Positions 1 through 12,652 are shown, counted from the stretch's first letter. The stretch is 64,000 nt of DNA from Aldrovandia affinis (GCA_029706075.1 JAINUG010000135.1:621501-685500); one strand, 5' to 3'. Notes: generated by a model not told the origin, from the sequence alone. Numbers and translations are program-made.

Positions 1-24
1 ACGTGTGTGTGTGTGTGTGTGTGT
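1..24. repeat. (TG)n microsatellite at window edge
   Basis: An uninterrupted TG dinucleotide run begins the window and may continue upstream. It ends in a short T tract. It is a simple repeat with no visible coding or structural role. Confidence 0.9.
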
Positions 25-1060
25 TTTTTCAAAAGATTCTCATCTGGGGAGCACAGCAGGGGTCTGTGAAAGTCTGTGTGTTTACGCCAAGCAGGTAAAA
101 AAACAAAAATCTTCCCCACAAATAAAAAAGCGTACATGGAAAATTACCAGCTGAATATCTGAAAAAGGGACTCATACTCAAAATTGTAGGGTTTTTTCTC
201 CCCCAATATATTCGCAATGGGAAACCATGGAGAACATGACAGCTGCTCTGTGTTCTGAACTGAAATGCTTCAAATGATTTCCCCCACTGGGTCTGAGGTG
301 AGAGCTCTCTAGCTGAACGAAACGTCGCCCGCAGCTCCACCCCGCGCTTGGCGCGGAGACACCTTGTGAATCGTCTCCGGAGAGCTGACTGTCATTTCTC
401 CAAACGCCAAAAAATATACACTTCTCCCCTCAGAACTCAGTGCCCGTTTCCAACAGTGCATGGCACCACACAGCACACGCTACAGAAACACGCACGTGCG
501 GATCCCACTTTGGCTCCGGCAGAACCCTCAAGTAAAACACACAATCTCGTCCTGAAGGCACAGGCACACACTTAGCGTCCTCACCGGGAACGCTCTCGAA
601 TCCTGCGCCGCAAACTAAAGCCTTTCACATATTCAAGGCGAAACACTTAGTGTGGCTTTATTGTCCCCCTCCACGGACTTGAGGGTAATAATAGACAGCG
701 AAAAATAAATAAATAAAGGAAAACCTCAACGCTGACAGAAAAGTGCCTACGGGCTCGCGTGGAGGAAAAAGGCCGCCCTAATTAGCGGCGAAGGTCCACA
801 GAGTGAAGAGTGAGGAGCGAGATTCACAAGGGGGCCGCCATAGAGACGCTCCATCTCCATTACGGTGAAAGGCCACTGGGTCCCCCTAGGCCTCTGCCTC
901 GCTTCGCTGGGCCCCTCAACTCCCCAGGACAAACGGTTTCCCCCGTGGACGACGACACCGAGGACACTACGGCAAGTTTTCAAAAGGTTTCTAAAAAAAA
1001 AAACCCGCACAAACCACGTCATCCCAGTAACAAATGGTATGAACTATTTACCTCAACCCG
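25..1060. other. Unique sequence, no gene recognised
   Basis: Mixed-composition DNA with scattered CpGs from about 320. Short open frames occur on both strands but none resembles a known family and none has a convincing exon structure. No repeat family was recognised here. Confidence 0.5.
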
Positions 1061-1764
1061 CTCCGGGGACAGGAACGACGTTGCGTGCGCGCCGATGCCT
1101 GTGGGGCCTACTGACAGACGACAAGGTCAAGCGGCTAAATCGCGGCGGAGTGCAATTTGATGTCTCCCGAAATTTAACGGGGCGGGGGTTTCTCCCACGA
1201 ATTGCTCACGCGCTCTCGCTACAAGGGCCCGCGGAGCAATATTTCTTCCTGATTATCTCTTTCAGACCGGCGCTCGCACCCCGCCCTGTCCTCCACGAAC
1301 GCCCGGGCCGTGCTCGGGAGATGTAATGCCCTGGCCCACTCCGGTGATCCATCACGCCGCGCGCAGTGCTACTTCCAATTGTTTTTCCTGGCAGCGCGGC
1401 GAAGGAAAAAAATACCCAGGCAACAACAAAAACTCGGGTTCAGTTTATCTCCCGCGAGGCCTCCGCGAGCGGAAAATGATGTACCGCGTTAGCGCTTCCG
1501 TCTCGCGAGCCGGCCTTCCCGAAAACGCTGCGGCAACACCGGTGCGCGCCGCGCGCTGGAACCGCTCGGTCCCCTGTGAAAACAAGATTTGTGGCGCTTT
1601 GTGCCGTCTGCGTTTCGCCTCCGCGTGTTCTCCTGCTCTTTTCCGCGGATTTGGCGGTCGGGTAAAGCCACATCACAGACGATGACCTACGGGAGGCAGT
1701 TTGTGAGGGAGATACGGTAGATAGACAAAAGGCCTTTTTCCTCTGTGGGCATTCCTGCCAACGC

Positions 1765-1802
<38 letters not shown>

Positions 1803-2130
1803 GAAACCGACACCACGGCGCTAATCGGACCCAGTGTCCACTAGCCAAGACCCTCCGCGGCGCCATTGACATTAGGGGCTTACAACAAGGCCTCTGAAGC
1901 CTTCATTCCGCCTCCACTCAATATCATCATTGTTATAGCTGGCGATGAAATCCCTCTTTGTCCCTCTTGAAAATCCCGGCCCAGGACCGCCGCCACACGG
2001 CTTCCCCGCGGGGACGAAGAAGGCCTCGACACCTCCGCTCCCACGCGCGCCGCGCGTCCAGAAGGCTTGGTCACGGGCGCTTGAGCCCCAGTCACATCGC
2101 TTATCCTCGAAAATCCTCCTTACCGCTACG
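1060..2130. promoter_or_regulatory. CpG-rich block, possible CpG island
   Basis: By eye this kilobase has far more CpG dinucleotides than the flanking AT-rich DNA, with clusters such as 'gcgcgccgcgcgctgg' near 1543. In vertebrates such density often marks an unmethylated promoter. No TATA box, start codon context or adjacent first exon could be tied to it, so a promoter role is inference. A (GA)n run interrupts it. Overlapping open frames on both strands are expected from the high GC content and are not called. Confidence 0.35.
1767..1798. repeat. (GA)n microsatellite
   Basis: Sixteen consecutive GA units, uninterrupted, inside the CpG-rich block. A long pure run suggests ongoing length variation. 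Confidence 0.95.
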
Positions 2131-2782
2131 GGGGCCCGACGCTTACTTTGATTTATTCGGCGGCTGGGTGATTTCTGCAGTTGCAACGGGTGCCCGCTCC
2201 GTCTGCAGCAATCATAATCACAAAAAGCTGGCCATCTCCTGAATCAGCCGTCTGGAAACGGCAAGACTTCTGCAGCTGAGCAATTACACAAAGATGCATT
2301 TTCTAACAGACGCACATCTGGAAGAGAAAAAAAAACGAGCAAAAACAGCAACTGCTTCCCCAACAACAAAAGATTAAGCAGGAATGCGGCGCTCTGAATA
2401 AATGGAAATGGTTTATTATGACAAATGATCCAGAATAAGCAGGCAGTCCTGCTCAACAGATGGGGAAGGGCATGAATGATATCACCAAATTCTTAAACAG
2501 TCTGGCACTTATATGAGATGTAAGAACAAAACAAAAAAAATGGATACATGTCTTGTAAAATAAATTTATTTACTTAAGTTTCACACGTTTTTCTCATTTT
2601 ATCCTTTGAAATTTTTTTTTTGGCATGATGGTTTCTGGGAATGGAACAAGTGCATTATGCAACAATGTTTCTTGGAATGAGAAAAGAGGAGAGTGCGAAG
2701 GTGCATCTTTAAGGTGCATCCCGGCCCAACACCAGAGGTGGCCATGTCATCCAGGTCTGAAAATACCTTGAGACGCACCAGC
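2131..2782. other. AT-rich unique stretch
   Basis: A gene-free stretch with A and T tracts. No repeat family or open frame of note was recognised. Confidence 0.5.
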
Positions 2783-3166
2783 AGAAACCAATTAAACCAA
2801 TTAATCAATTCGATGTTTCCCCATTTTCTCCCTATTTGGTAGCCAACTGTACCATATTTCAAATTCAACCATCGCCGCTGCAGCTCTGGGCCCGGCGGTG
2901 ATAAAGGCGCCGAACCGCCTCCTCAGGGACACAACTCGCCAAGCTGTCAACCATAACTCCGATACACACACAGCTACTTTGCATGCGGTGAGCTCCTGTC
3001 GGCTTCCCTCCACCCTCCCCTCGGCTGGGGACAGCCCCCGAACGGGGCTTCTGGCCAGAGCCAGGATGGCACAGCCGCGGATCGAACCCTGGCCACAGTG
3101 GGGAAACTTGCACTCCGGGCGAGTGCCTTTACCGTTGCGCCACCCGGGAGCCCAGAAACCAATTAA
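2783..3166 (-). mobile_element. tRNA-derived SINE with 13-bp target-site duplication
   Basis: The element occupies 2796-3153 on the minus strand. Its two flanks carry the identical 13-mer 'agaaaccaattaa' (2783-2795 and 3154-3166), which fits insertion by LINE-type target-primed reverse transcription. Read on the minus strand it starts with a tRNA-like head: an A-box-like 'gtggcgcaacgg' and a B-box-like 'gggttcgatcc'. A GC-rich body follows, then a tail with 'agggagaaaatgggg' and AT-rich sequence. The perfect duplication suggests a fairly recent insertion. The partner LINE is not known. The tail resembles that of the repeat at about 62424-62775, though the bodies differ. RNA polymerase III transcription from the internal boxes is expected for this class. 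Confidence 0.85.
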
Positions 3167-4640
3167 CTTTACCTGCATTTACTTACTCACTCTCCTAAAT
3201 TGATCTTTTCTGATCATATTCATCAGTAGCTTACACTGGCAAGGATAGTACTTATTCCTAACTACCCTTTCATCGCAATGCTAAAGTGGTTTCATCTACC
3301 AGGAAGGGAAACAAACTGACTAAAAATAGTCCTTGGAATGCTAACGCAGTGGGACACAAAGCAACGGGACTCCTCATTATCAGCAACAACACAGCATTTG
3401 CCGCAACAGCAATTATCGGCCGTGCAGTCGCTCAGCCTTCGATGCCACGGCTTTCAATTTGCGGGAAAAGGAAGACTGGCAATGCGTGGAGGATTCCGCT
3501 AGCGTGTCCGCCATACAAGAGTCGATGTGAAGACTGGCAAGTCAATTACCGCCATACATCAAAAAACAACAACAACAGCGACAAGCTCATTTCAACAGAC
3601 ACTTCAAAGGCACTTGCTTTTTCATGGACGTCGAATCCGGTGAGCTTTGGAGTTGGGAAATGGGGAAATATCAATGTTTGTTGTGTTGCACTGGTGGGAG
3701 CGAGTGGCAATATCCTGCCAATATTTGTATAGCTCTGCAACGAAACATACAAACCGGATGAGACAAGTGGAAGACCTCTGACCTTAACGCTTAAGGAAGG
3801 GGATGACAAAACCATACAAATATCAGTCACTGATGATGACAATCTGCCGGCATGGCGGACACTGCCTAAGAGCTTGATATCAAAGTGCGCATGAAATGAA
3901 ATATAATAAAATAAGGAATGCATTACCTTGCAATTAACATATCATGATGACAGGCACACATTTCTTCGGAGAGCAATGGATACTTTGTCTCCGGATATGG
4001 GCCTTTCATATCCTGAGAGCGCTATTAATTTTGACAAGAAACTCGAGTGAAAATACACTTTAAAGTCTCAACCTTGAAAGATGGCTCCCTACGACTTTGA
4101 TGTTGGCATTAAAAAGCCCCCACGCACAAAATGGGGGGGGGGGCAGGCTTTTTGTACCAGCATAAGACTCACTTAATGGCAGTTATTAAACCGCCGTTAA
4201 TGTAACATCAAGGAATTGGCGCCCCGACCGTCAATTTACCCAGGCAGCAATTTTGATAGTTTCTAAAAGGATATCTCCCTCGGAAATGAAATGAAGGAAG
4301 GGTCAGAACACAGCTTGCAAAAGGCTGAAAAATAAAAAAAAAATTATACCAACACCTATTTAGCGGAGATCGGTGGAGCAATCCATTCTCCGAAAGGCCT
4401 GTGGTTATGAGACTCAAATGGGACGGAGTGGTATTGATGGGGTGTCACCGCTGTTTTACCGAGCGGCCGGCATTGAGACCGGACCATTAATCCTTTCCTC
4501 TCCCTCTACCCCCTGGCAGCAAAACTGGCTAATGACCACACACTTGGGATGAAATATGACAAGGTAAAGCCCTGGTATCCATAGCAACCTGAGGTGCACG
4601 TGTGATTAAAACAACACGGCGAGCCACAGCTTCCTGTGAA
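3167..4640. other. Gene-free stretch with a weak coding-like remnant
   Basis: No host gene or full repeat was recognised. On the plus strand one frame reads through about 3600-3893 with a single in-frame stop at 3730-3732. The part before the stop has a hydrophobic segment, 'CCVALVGASGNILPIF', faintly like the DDE region of pogo/Tigger transposases. That resemblance is weak. An 11-G homopolymer lies at 4133-4143. Confidence 0.3.
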
Positions 4641-6640
4641 CCTTAGGGCCGCTGAGAGACATCTTCACATAATGGGGTCATTTACCTTGTCCCCTCTCAT
4701 TCTGACCACTCCCCCCCCCCTCCCCTCCATCTACCTCTCATCTCTCTGCCTCGATATCTCACCCTCATGCCATCTAAGCAACAAGTGCACCTGGAGCTCA
4801 GCCTTCAGCCATGAAGAGGTTGCGTGACAAACATTCAACCTTCATCATCGGATCACCCAATGTAGCCGGAAGCCCAGAGTATCACTGAAAGAGAATATGT
4901 TGACATCTCACCATTGGGCCATTTTGTGGGAAATACATAATATTTTGATAGCTATTTGCATTTACAAACATTTCTTTGTTTCCATTTCACTGTTTGTTTG
5001 TTTTTCTCCCTCTACATCATTTTCCAGGCGTGTCTCTGAAAGACATTTTCCAGTTTTTCCACCACAGACTCAGTTTTGGGGTTTTTCCCAATTCCCTTCG
5101 GAACACATACTTTGCCCAATGCATTGAGATATTTATTTTTTTACAATTGCACAAACAAATACTTTTTTTTATCGATTGATTGCTATCAGATGACCCATAT
5201 ACATGTAACCAATGATCCAGAATCCTCCATCTTCCTATTCTGCATCTATCTTCTATCTGCATTTGTATATGTGCAGAGCACTCTCCCCAATAAATTATTA
5301 CTATCATTAATATTACTATCACCATTTTTACCTTTCTCATGCCCTCTCTCTTCTAACGCCTGTCTTTGTTTCTCGTTCTCTCCCTGGGACCATTACAGAC
5401 AAACACACTCCTCCTGCGTACTATGTGCAATTTGAATGGCGCCTTCCAGACTGATTAAGACAGAGCACTACAAGATAAAAAGTCAATGGTTGTTGCAGTC
5501 AGTTACATACACCCTGCCCCCCTCTACCCCCCTCCATCCCCTCCACAACCCCATCTTGGTAGCTGGAGCTCATTGAAAGCAGCCTGATTTGATTCACTCC
5601 GACAGACTGCTCAGTTACTAGTTGCCCCCGGCCACGAGAATAAAGGTGTGAGAAAGAGAGAGACAGGAGAGGAACACACGGCGCTAGTTGGTGCTCACCT
5701 GTCACCAGAGTCAACTGCTGAAGAATACAAAAAATAATAATAAAATAAAAAATGCTACCGCTCTGTAAGTTCAAAATAAACCACTGACCGTACAAGTCAA
5801 TTCAACTTCAGCTTGGGCATGTTCACCTTATACTAAATGGTATATTCCCATGGTACCCTAATGTTTACCGTATGGCCCAAGGTTTGTCGAGCTGTGGTTT
5901 GTTTTCCCTTCGCCAGCGAACAAAAATTCTTATATCGCAGAACTAGGGAGACGTTGTAACTAACAGCTATTTTATATCATGAAATTACAGCTGTGAAATA
6001 ACACAGATTTCTGGAAACCTCAGGGCCGTTTGAAGTGAAATTTATTTGATGTTACAGTAGCATATGCTCAAGTCAAAAGCCAAGTTAAGCTGCATGCGCA
6101 GGTTAATCGGAGCGCTTAATATGTTGATCCCTTAATCAGCCTAACTGCAAATAAATGTGCCATTTAACCTGTGGTACCTTAGTGTATACTGTGTGCAAAC
6201 TGGAAAATAAATTGAAGGGAAAATGCTAAAGTGAATTTGTAGAGCTGAAAAAACTAAAGTATGGGAGAAAAGTTCATCGTCCAAATATAACGAGACGATG
6301 TTGAACGTGTGAATGTATAAGTGTGTGATTCAGAGCCATGCACTAAATACAGTATTTGAACATCAAATTATTATTCTGGAGACAAAATGCATAACGCGGC
6401 AAAATACATGCACTACATTTAAGGAACGTCTACCGTTTCAGACCATTTGCGTGGTTTGAAACGGAAAATGAAAAACCTAGGGCACACTGATGCGTCACAA
6501 CAGACCATGTTCAGAATATGACATTTAAATCTACATAGAAATCTTGGCAGTTGTCTGCTTTGCTTTCTTGCATTCGTTATGATGAAAACCATGGAGTCAC
6601 TAAGCATTCACAAAGAATGATGAATCATAGGTCAGGCATT
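4641..6640. other. AT-rich unique sequence
   Basis: Two kilobases without a recognisable gene or transposable element. Polypyrimidine and polypurine stretches occur near 4700 and 5510. An imperfect direct repeat of about 29 bp (near 5849 and 6169, shared core 'ggtacc') is the only structure noticed. Confidence 0.5.
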
Positions 6641-7734
6641 ACAAAATCTAGGGGTGCACCCAAAGATCGGCCATGAGTCGAAATTGACTGATTTTAGCCC
6701 AAAAAATTTACATAAAGGCCAGGGCCGGGACACTTCTCAAGGTGATCTAAGCAAGTTTGTGGTTTGTATCACAGAAATACACGTGTTCACGAAAACATAC
6801 GATTGTGTACTACAAGAAGCTTGTGGAAAAAATACATGCTACCATTTGAATTATTGGTGATATTAGGATTTCAATGATAGCCTGAAGGAGTGCTTACCTA
6901 AAGTATTTTTACCATAGAAGAGATTGTGGTGATTTGCTATGATTCTGATCAATACTCCAGCAACACTCTGAAGGGGAGACTGAGGAGGAACAAGCTGTGA
7001 GTAAAATAAAGGGGACCACAAAAATAATAATGTGTTAGTTGTTAGTTGTTAGTGATAATTACTACCAGCCAGCTAGCTAGCGAACTATATCTAACTTTGA
7101 TGAAGTTAGCAAGCTAATTGTTAGCTAGCAGGAAAATATTTATTGTGTTGCTTGTTTGCTAGGTGATATTGGACAACCTAGGTAGATGCCTACTAAGAAT
7201 AGCACCTTTCTAAAACAGAATCCTCACAAAACTGTGAACATTAACTGTGATCAAATTTTAAAATGAGTTCCCTGTCCCAATGGCAATTCTAGCTAAAGGC
7301 ACTGTAGATGCAATGCGTTTTTACTCCCTAGCTTGCCAGATGGCTCTGGTAATATTTATTATTGTTATTTATTGTTTTTATTTATGATTTACATGTACAA
7401 AATATGCATAAAAGAGACATGTTTAAAAATACTTCATTTGTTCAAAAACTATTGGCAAAGGCTACTGAGTGTTTTTGTCATGATTTATCTAACTTATTTG
7501 TGTTTATGATTTATATGTAGCCTACAACAGAGGCATAAAAGAGACATGACTAAAGTGACTTTTGATATATCCAGTTAAATAACTATTTAAAAAATACCAG
7601 CTCTTATTATTTCATTTGTTGCCTCTTGACTTGAAAAACAAATCGGCCGGATCTGCCAATGTGGTCGTAAGAAATGTAAAAAACGCATCGGTGTCGGGAT
7701 TTAAAATCCAGATCGGTGCACCCCTAACAAAATC
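6641..7734. mobile_element. Complete non-autonomous hAT-type DNA transposon
   Basis: The element spans 6649-7726. Its first and last 11 bases are perfect inverted repeats ('taggggtgcac' and its complement), and a related 'gatcgg'/'gatctgg' motif lies just inside each end. It is flanked by an exact 8-bp duplication 'acaaaatc' at 6641-6648 and 7727-7734, the length made by hAT transposases. The interior is about 1.08 kb, AT-rich and lacks any long open frame or hAT-like protein match, so mobilisation would need a transposase supplied in trans. Full length, perfect ends and an undamaged duplication indicate a relatively young insertion. Superfamily assignment rests on duplication length and on the general style of the termini. 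Confidence 0.85.
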
Positions 7735-8560
7735 CCTTCTGAAAGGAAATGTAATTTAATTGTAATGTATTAATACAGTTAAATCACGTATGGCGTTACA
7801 TAAATGAAACATTAAAACGTAAAGGAAAAAAGAAAAAAAGATAGACGTGTGTCTGCTTCTTGGAATCCACCAGCTTAGAGGATAACGAGCTCCTTGGACA
7901 TGTCAATCAAAAAACAGTCGCAAATGGTCAGTTCCTTCTCACTGACTTCAGTGCCAAACCCAAGCTCTTTGCCTGACAGCGTAGAAGACAGCGCATCGGT
8001 ACCCGAGTCCACGGTACAAAAAAAAAAAAAAAAACCTGCATAACTTTAAAGCTGCAAACGAGTGCCTTGGGACAGTTGAAACGGATAGCCCATAGGCGAC
8101 TTTCATTAAATTCAAGACACACTGATTGAGCTCAGTGCGTATAAGTAGCGTCACACACGCAGCTTTCCATACCGTTTAAACCCACGACAGCATTAATAAT
8201 ACTTGTGAATAGCATAGGCTACACTAAGCAACTAATGGTGCTGCACAGTTGTATTGTTCTTAAAAAACGATGTAGTACAATAATTATATCGTGTTGTTGT
8301 TGTTGTACGTCGTTTTCGTACAAACATCACTGTGTATATGGGCAGGAATCAAACGCGATCGTATGTGAACTGCCAAACATAGAAACATCTACCTGCCAAC
8401 AATATGGTACTGCATTTTACATAAGCCAAAGAAAGCCAAGGGGAAGTATAGGCTACGTAGCAACAGAGCACACTTACTTGAATGTAGGCTATATAGGCGA
8501 CTTGCGTGAAACACAGACCTCTTTCTTTAAACAGTCAACATCGTTCATCAAGGTGTCCCT
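7735..8560. other. Unique sequence with poly-A tract
   Basis: No gene recognised. A 17-A homopolymer lies at 8018-8034. A 163-codon open frame on the plus strand (8205-8696) has no recognisable domain and is not called. Confidence 0.45.
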
Positions 8561-8584
8561 TGAAAATCGTACTTGTAAAACTGC

Positions 8585-9010
8585 CGGCTCGTGGACATTA
8601 AGTAGCCCGTTGCGAACGATTCCCGCGGCACGTTCGCCCATTCATTCATCGGCGTGGAATATAAACACCCGAACACAGCGCAGGCGATTTAAATAATGAT
8701 GATGCACAGAGAACCGACAGGGGCAAACGAAGCCGAGAAACAACGCTGCACGAATCAAACAGCGACAATAAAAGTTGTACCATACCTGTGTACTGGACGA
8801 GAAACATTGTCCACGGAGGTCGCGCCAAAGAACGATAAACTCCTCGCCGCTTAAATCCCCGGTACTGTAAATGTAACGCGATCCGCCGAAGACGATATGA
8901 GGAGGGGGGGGGGGAAACAACCGAATCCGTGGTACTGGAGTTCACGCTCCCGTCCGCTCGCCTCGGCAGTCTGAGCTACAGTAAACGGAACGGGGCGGAA
9001 TAGGATCCTT
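8585..9010. promoter_or_regulatory. CpG-rich patch, possible promoter
   Basis: This patch has visibly dense CpG relative to its AT-rich neighbours (for example 'gcgaacgattcccgcggcac' near 8610). It might be a small CpG island. No adjacent exon or transcript could be identified, so the role is open. Confidence 0.3.
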
Positions 9011-11530
9011 TTCAGCTACTACCAACGTGCGCACACACTAACCCACATGCTCAAATACACGGTGCACACAGAAGGCAGGCAGGCATCAAATGCGACCACG
9101 GGGCAGCGAGAAGGCGAGTTCATCGAAATTGGGCTTCTGCGATTTGCTCTGGTATATGTCAGTCGCCTGTATCCGCTGTCGGACTGCTTAATCCTGCCGG
9201 TTCTCCGAAGGGACAGCTCAGAGGAAGCGAGCAAACCGGGCAGGGGAAGGGACAAGGAGAGGGGGGAGAGGGGGGGTAGCACAGTAATAAGCAAGATGTT
9301 GATCTGTAGCCCTGCCGGGGAATTTAGTATGGTGCGAATTCGACAAGCCCTGTCAGTTCAGTTTAGAATGCGGTGCTAGTACAGTTGTACAGATCCGTCT
9401 TCCAGTGATATTTTGCATCGTTAGATTCTGTCACATACACACATCCTGTGTACGGTAATAAAGAATAAAAAAATGCAAGCAAATAACAAGCCTGTAATAA
9501 CAATATCGTATGCGATATCCAGGAAAGGTTTTGGTCATTTTTAACACTGGAAACTGGTAATTTGTATATCACTGTTTAATTAAAAAGAAACATCGGAGAA
9601 TAATAGGAGTTCATACCCGCATGTAATTGATAACAAAGAAGAAATTAGGGGTAAATCATGGAAGAACAAACCACAAGGCCAGGGGAAATCAGGGCATTGA
9701 CCCCTTAATGCTCTATTTTTGTTATTCCTGCATGTCTCAATTACGTTTAAATTGTTGTTCAATTAATGCTGGGCCCATTGAGCAACTAGTTAAGCTTGAT
9801 CAATACTTGTTTAAATTGTTAGAAATTACTTACATAAACACCATCTCTTGTGTCCTTATTTTAGAGACGGCAGATGCTTGTGATGCGAAACCCAGGTCAG
9901 TACTCCATTAGCGGCACAATCTAATTTAATTCATTATAAATTCAGGTGGAACAAAAAAAACTGAAAACACAGTGCGTCCCCCAGGACCACGGGTTTGGAA
10001 AACAATGGTCTATTTAGCTGCAACGTCTTAAACTATACTGGAGGCGGGGAGGATAGAACAGATCAAGCAAATCTCCATTTCTGCCTGCCCTGGAAAGTAA
10101 AGCCTATAGCTGCTGATGTAGAGTCAAATAAAGAGGTGGCTCTCGTGATCCAAAGCAGCTGCTGGTCCAACAGCAGACGAAACACTGCTATCGGGGTGGT
10201 GTTTTTTTTAAATCTCCGATTTATACCACATGGAAGGAATTCGAGGTGAATAATGGAATAAAAAGAATTGGGAGAAGTTTAAGACAAAGGTCAGTCCGTG
10301 GCTCGATGTAACAGATTCAGAGGAGCGGGCTGAAGTGAAACATTCTCTCGGGCTAAAGATGAATAATCTCGCACATTTTCAGCACCGCTCGGCACAGCAG
10401 CGCGAGAGCGGGCGGAGTTCCGGAGCCTTCCAGCAGGGGGGGTTGCTGCGCCCAGTAAGATTTACGGCTACACTGACCTCCGATCATATGGTATGGAGTC
10501 CAGGGCAGGACTGCACAGCTGCACAGCCAGACTTACTCTGGATCACATCCTTTACAGACCGCAGAACGTCATAAATAATGAGAAAAATGATTTCATCTTT
10601 TTTTTAAGTGCTCCTTAGCATAAAAATGAAAGCACTGGCTTTTACCCAAATGCAAACTATAACTAGTGGTTGCAAGAACCTTCACAAACATCAAAGGCAA
10701 ACATGGATATCTTTGATCTGTAATGCTCTCTTAAATAAAACAATGAGAAGGTTTGGAAACGTAGCACGTTAAAATGGTGTTAGGAGGGGCTACCAAGTGG
10801 CTTCGTTGGGAAAAGTTCTGATGACGAGCGGCGTGAAAAATGCTGTGTGAAAAATGTTTAGTGTGAAAAATGTTTGCTGGCTGGTATGCGAGTGCATCGC
10901 GATATATGCATACAAAACAGAAACCTTCTTTTGTTCTTTTCAGTGAAAATAATGTAACAGAGTAGGTGCAGCATGTGCCAAGCAACAGCCTGATCAAAAT
11001 GACAAAGAATAATTAAAGTCTTAAAGTGTGACTCAAACCTTTCAATTAACACCAGACATAAACTTCCCGTGGAGAAGGTTCCGTGAAGCTGTGCACAATT
11101 CCCATAGCCTACTCGGTGGCTTTGAAAAACCTCTTTAAAACAAGAATGCATCTGTGAAAGAAGAGCACAGTGCATCGACTGCCACCAAGCAAATGAGAGG
11201 GGCAGTGCTCGAAGAGGGGGGGGCCTGGAGAGATGTTATTAAGCTTTGGCTCACAGCAATCTGCCCCATGCTGTGAAATCTCTCCCGCCACCTGAAGGAA
11301 AGATGATATCTAAAGACCCCGTGTTTATAGCTGCATCATTGCGGGTCAGGAGGCACAGCGGGGATGAGGGGATCGCTCCGGTTTAGAGACACTGACGGCC
11401 CGCCATTACACCCGGATTCATACTTCAAATCCCTGGTAGTCTCGCAAACACCTAGGAATAAGAAATAAAAATTAAAAAAACGGGAGGAGGATCAAGAAAG
11501 TGTCTCGGGCTTCAAGTGTAGCACTTGCGT
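9011..11530. other. Unique sequence, no gene recognised
   Basis: The first 300 bases remain GC-rich with G runs near 9240-9275. The remainder is AT-rich. Short open frames on both strands have no family resemblance. No repeat was recognised. Confidence 0.5.
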
Positions 11531-11950
11531 TACATTACATTTTACATTTTAAGCATTTAGCAGACGCTCTTATCCAGAGCAACTTACAAGATTTGCATAA
11601 ATACATGGTAGGAACAATCATAGTTCGCACAAGAGATCAGTGCAGTAATACAGCGATAGACATCACTGCGTACCCTACCTGTAACACTGGGAAGGAAAAG
11701 GTTAGTAAATGATTATAATTTATTTTATTTTATTTTTTTATGGAGTAAGCAGGGATACATAGTGTTGAGCAAGTAGGCAGTGGTGATGACAATTAACTAG
11801 ATGTACAGAATTCTGTGGTAGTGGAGTCTGAAAAGGTGGGTTTTGAAAGGAGGCATTTGCAGCAGTGGCTGCAATTTTTGCCTGAGAGTGCGGGCAGAAC
11901 CTTCGTAATGTGGCTTGAGGCAGCCGAGGAGTTGGTCCCTGACCTCGTTA
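11531..11950. repeat. SINE-family repeat with conserved fish tail motif
   Basis: The repeat begins with 'ttagcagacgctcttatcc', the reverse complement of the conserved 3' tail of tRNA-derived fish SINEs. It continues through segments found again at about 19521 and 21282 in this window (shared words 'acatggtaggaacaatcat' and 'gcgatagacatcactg'). The shared part runs to about 11815 ('gagcaagtaggcagtggtg'). Beyond that this copy has extra sequence not shared with the other two. The repeat is longer than a simple SINE and may be a composite. No coding potential is apparent. Confidence 0.7.
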
Positions 11951-12652
11951 CCACTCTGATGCCATGCAGGGCCGTTTTTGACTTTGGCTTTCTCTCCCCT
12001 CCGTCACTTTACAGCCCTCACCGGACAGCCCCAGATGAACCCACCCTGAGCTCTTTGACATCGCCGCGTTGTCGCCACAAACTCCAGTGACAAATTAAGT
12101 CAAGACTTAAGACTTAAGACAGACTCCTTAAAAGTGTCCGCTGAGCTCATTTGTTAGCGGATTCATTTTGTTTGTTGCTCTTGTTTCCTTTTCTTCAAAC
12201 GGGGGTGGGAGGGTGGGTGGGGGCGGGGGGTTGCAACCAGCAATTTTAAAACACAGCTTGGACCCAAGAGAAAGCCGCCTGTCTCATTCAAGGTGAAAAT
12301 GATGAACAGTGTCCACTACCAGCGTTAAAGGTTCTCTGTATTGATTTAAAAAACAGAAAAAAAGAAACTAATGCAATCAGAGGAATAAATGAGGCATGGT
12401 CCTGTGCCAGTGGAACAGACGCATGGCTGGCTCAATTTACAAAGCCATTTCCTGTATATGGACATTGCATTCTTTCCGTCAACCACTGCGGTAGCGTGAC
12501 TGTACGATCTTAACAGCGCTGACCAAATAAACATTTCGGGAAAACGGTGGGAGTGGAGGATTCAATTTGAAGGATTAAGCTGGTCAAAACGTCATTAAAT
12601 GACAGCATAGAGCAAGCAGCAAGGCAAAAACAACCCAGCAAGACAAGGGAAG
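11951..12652. other. Unique stretch with a G-run cluster
   Basis: No gene recognised. A G-rich tract at 12201-12230 has at least five runs of three or more G separated by single bases, a canonical G-quadruplex pattern on the plus strand. Confidence 0.5.

Noticed and set aside
5849..6197. Terminal repeats of a transposon
   Set aside because: The two 29-bp segments are only roughly similar and in direct orientation, with no target duplication or coding interior.
8205..8696. 163-codon plus-strand open frame
   Set aside because: The composition looks random, there is no domain, and a polypyrimidine run and cysteine cluster come from a simple 'gttgttgtt' repeat.
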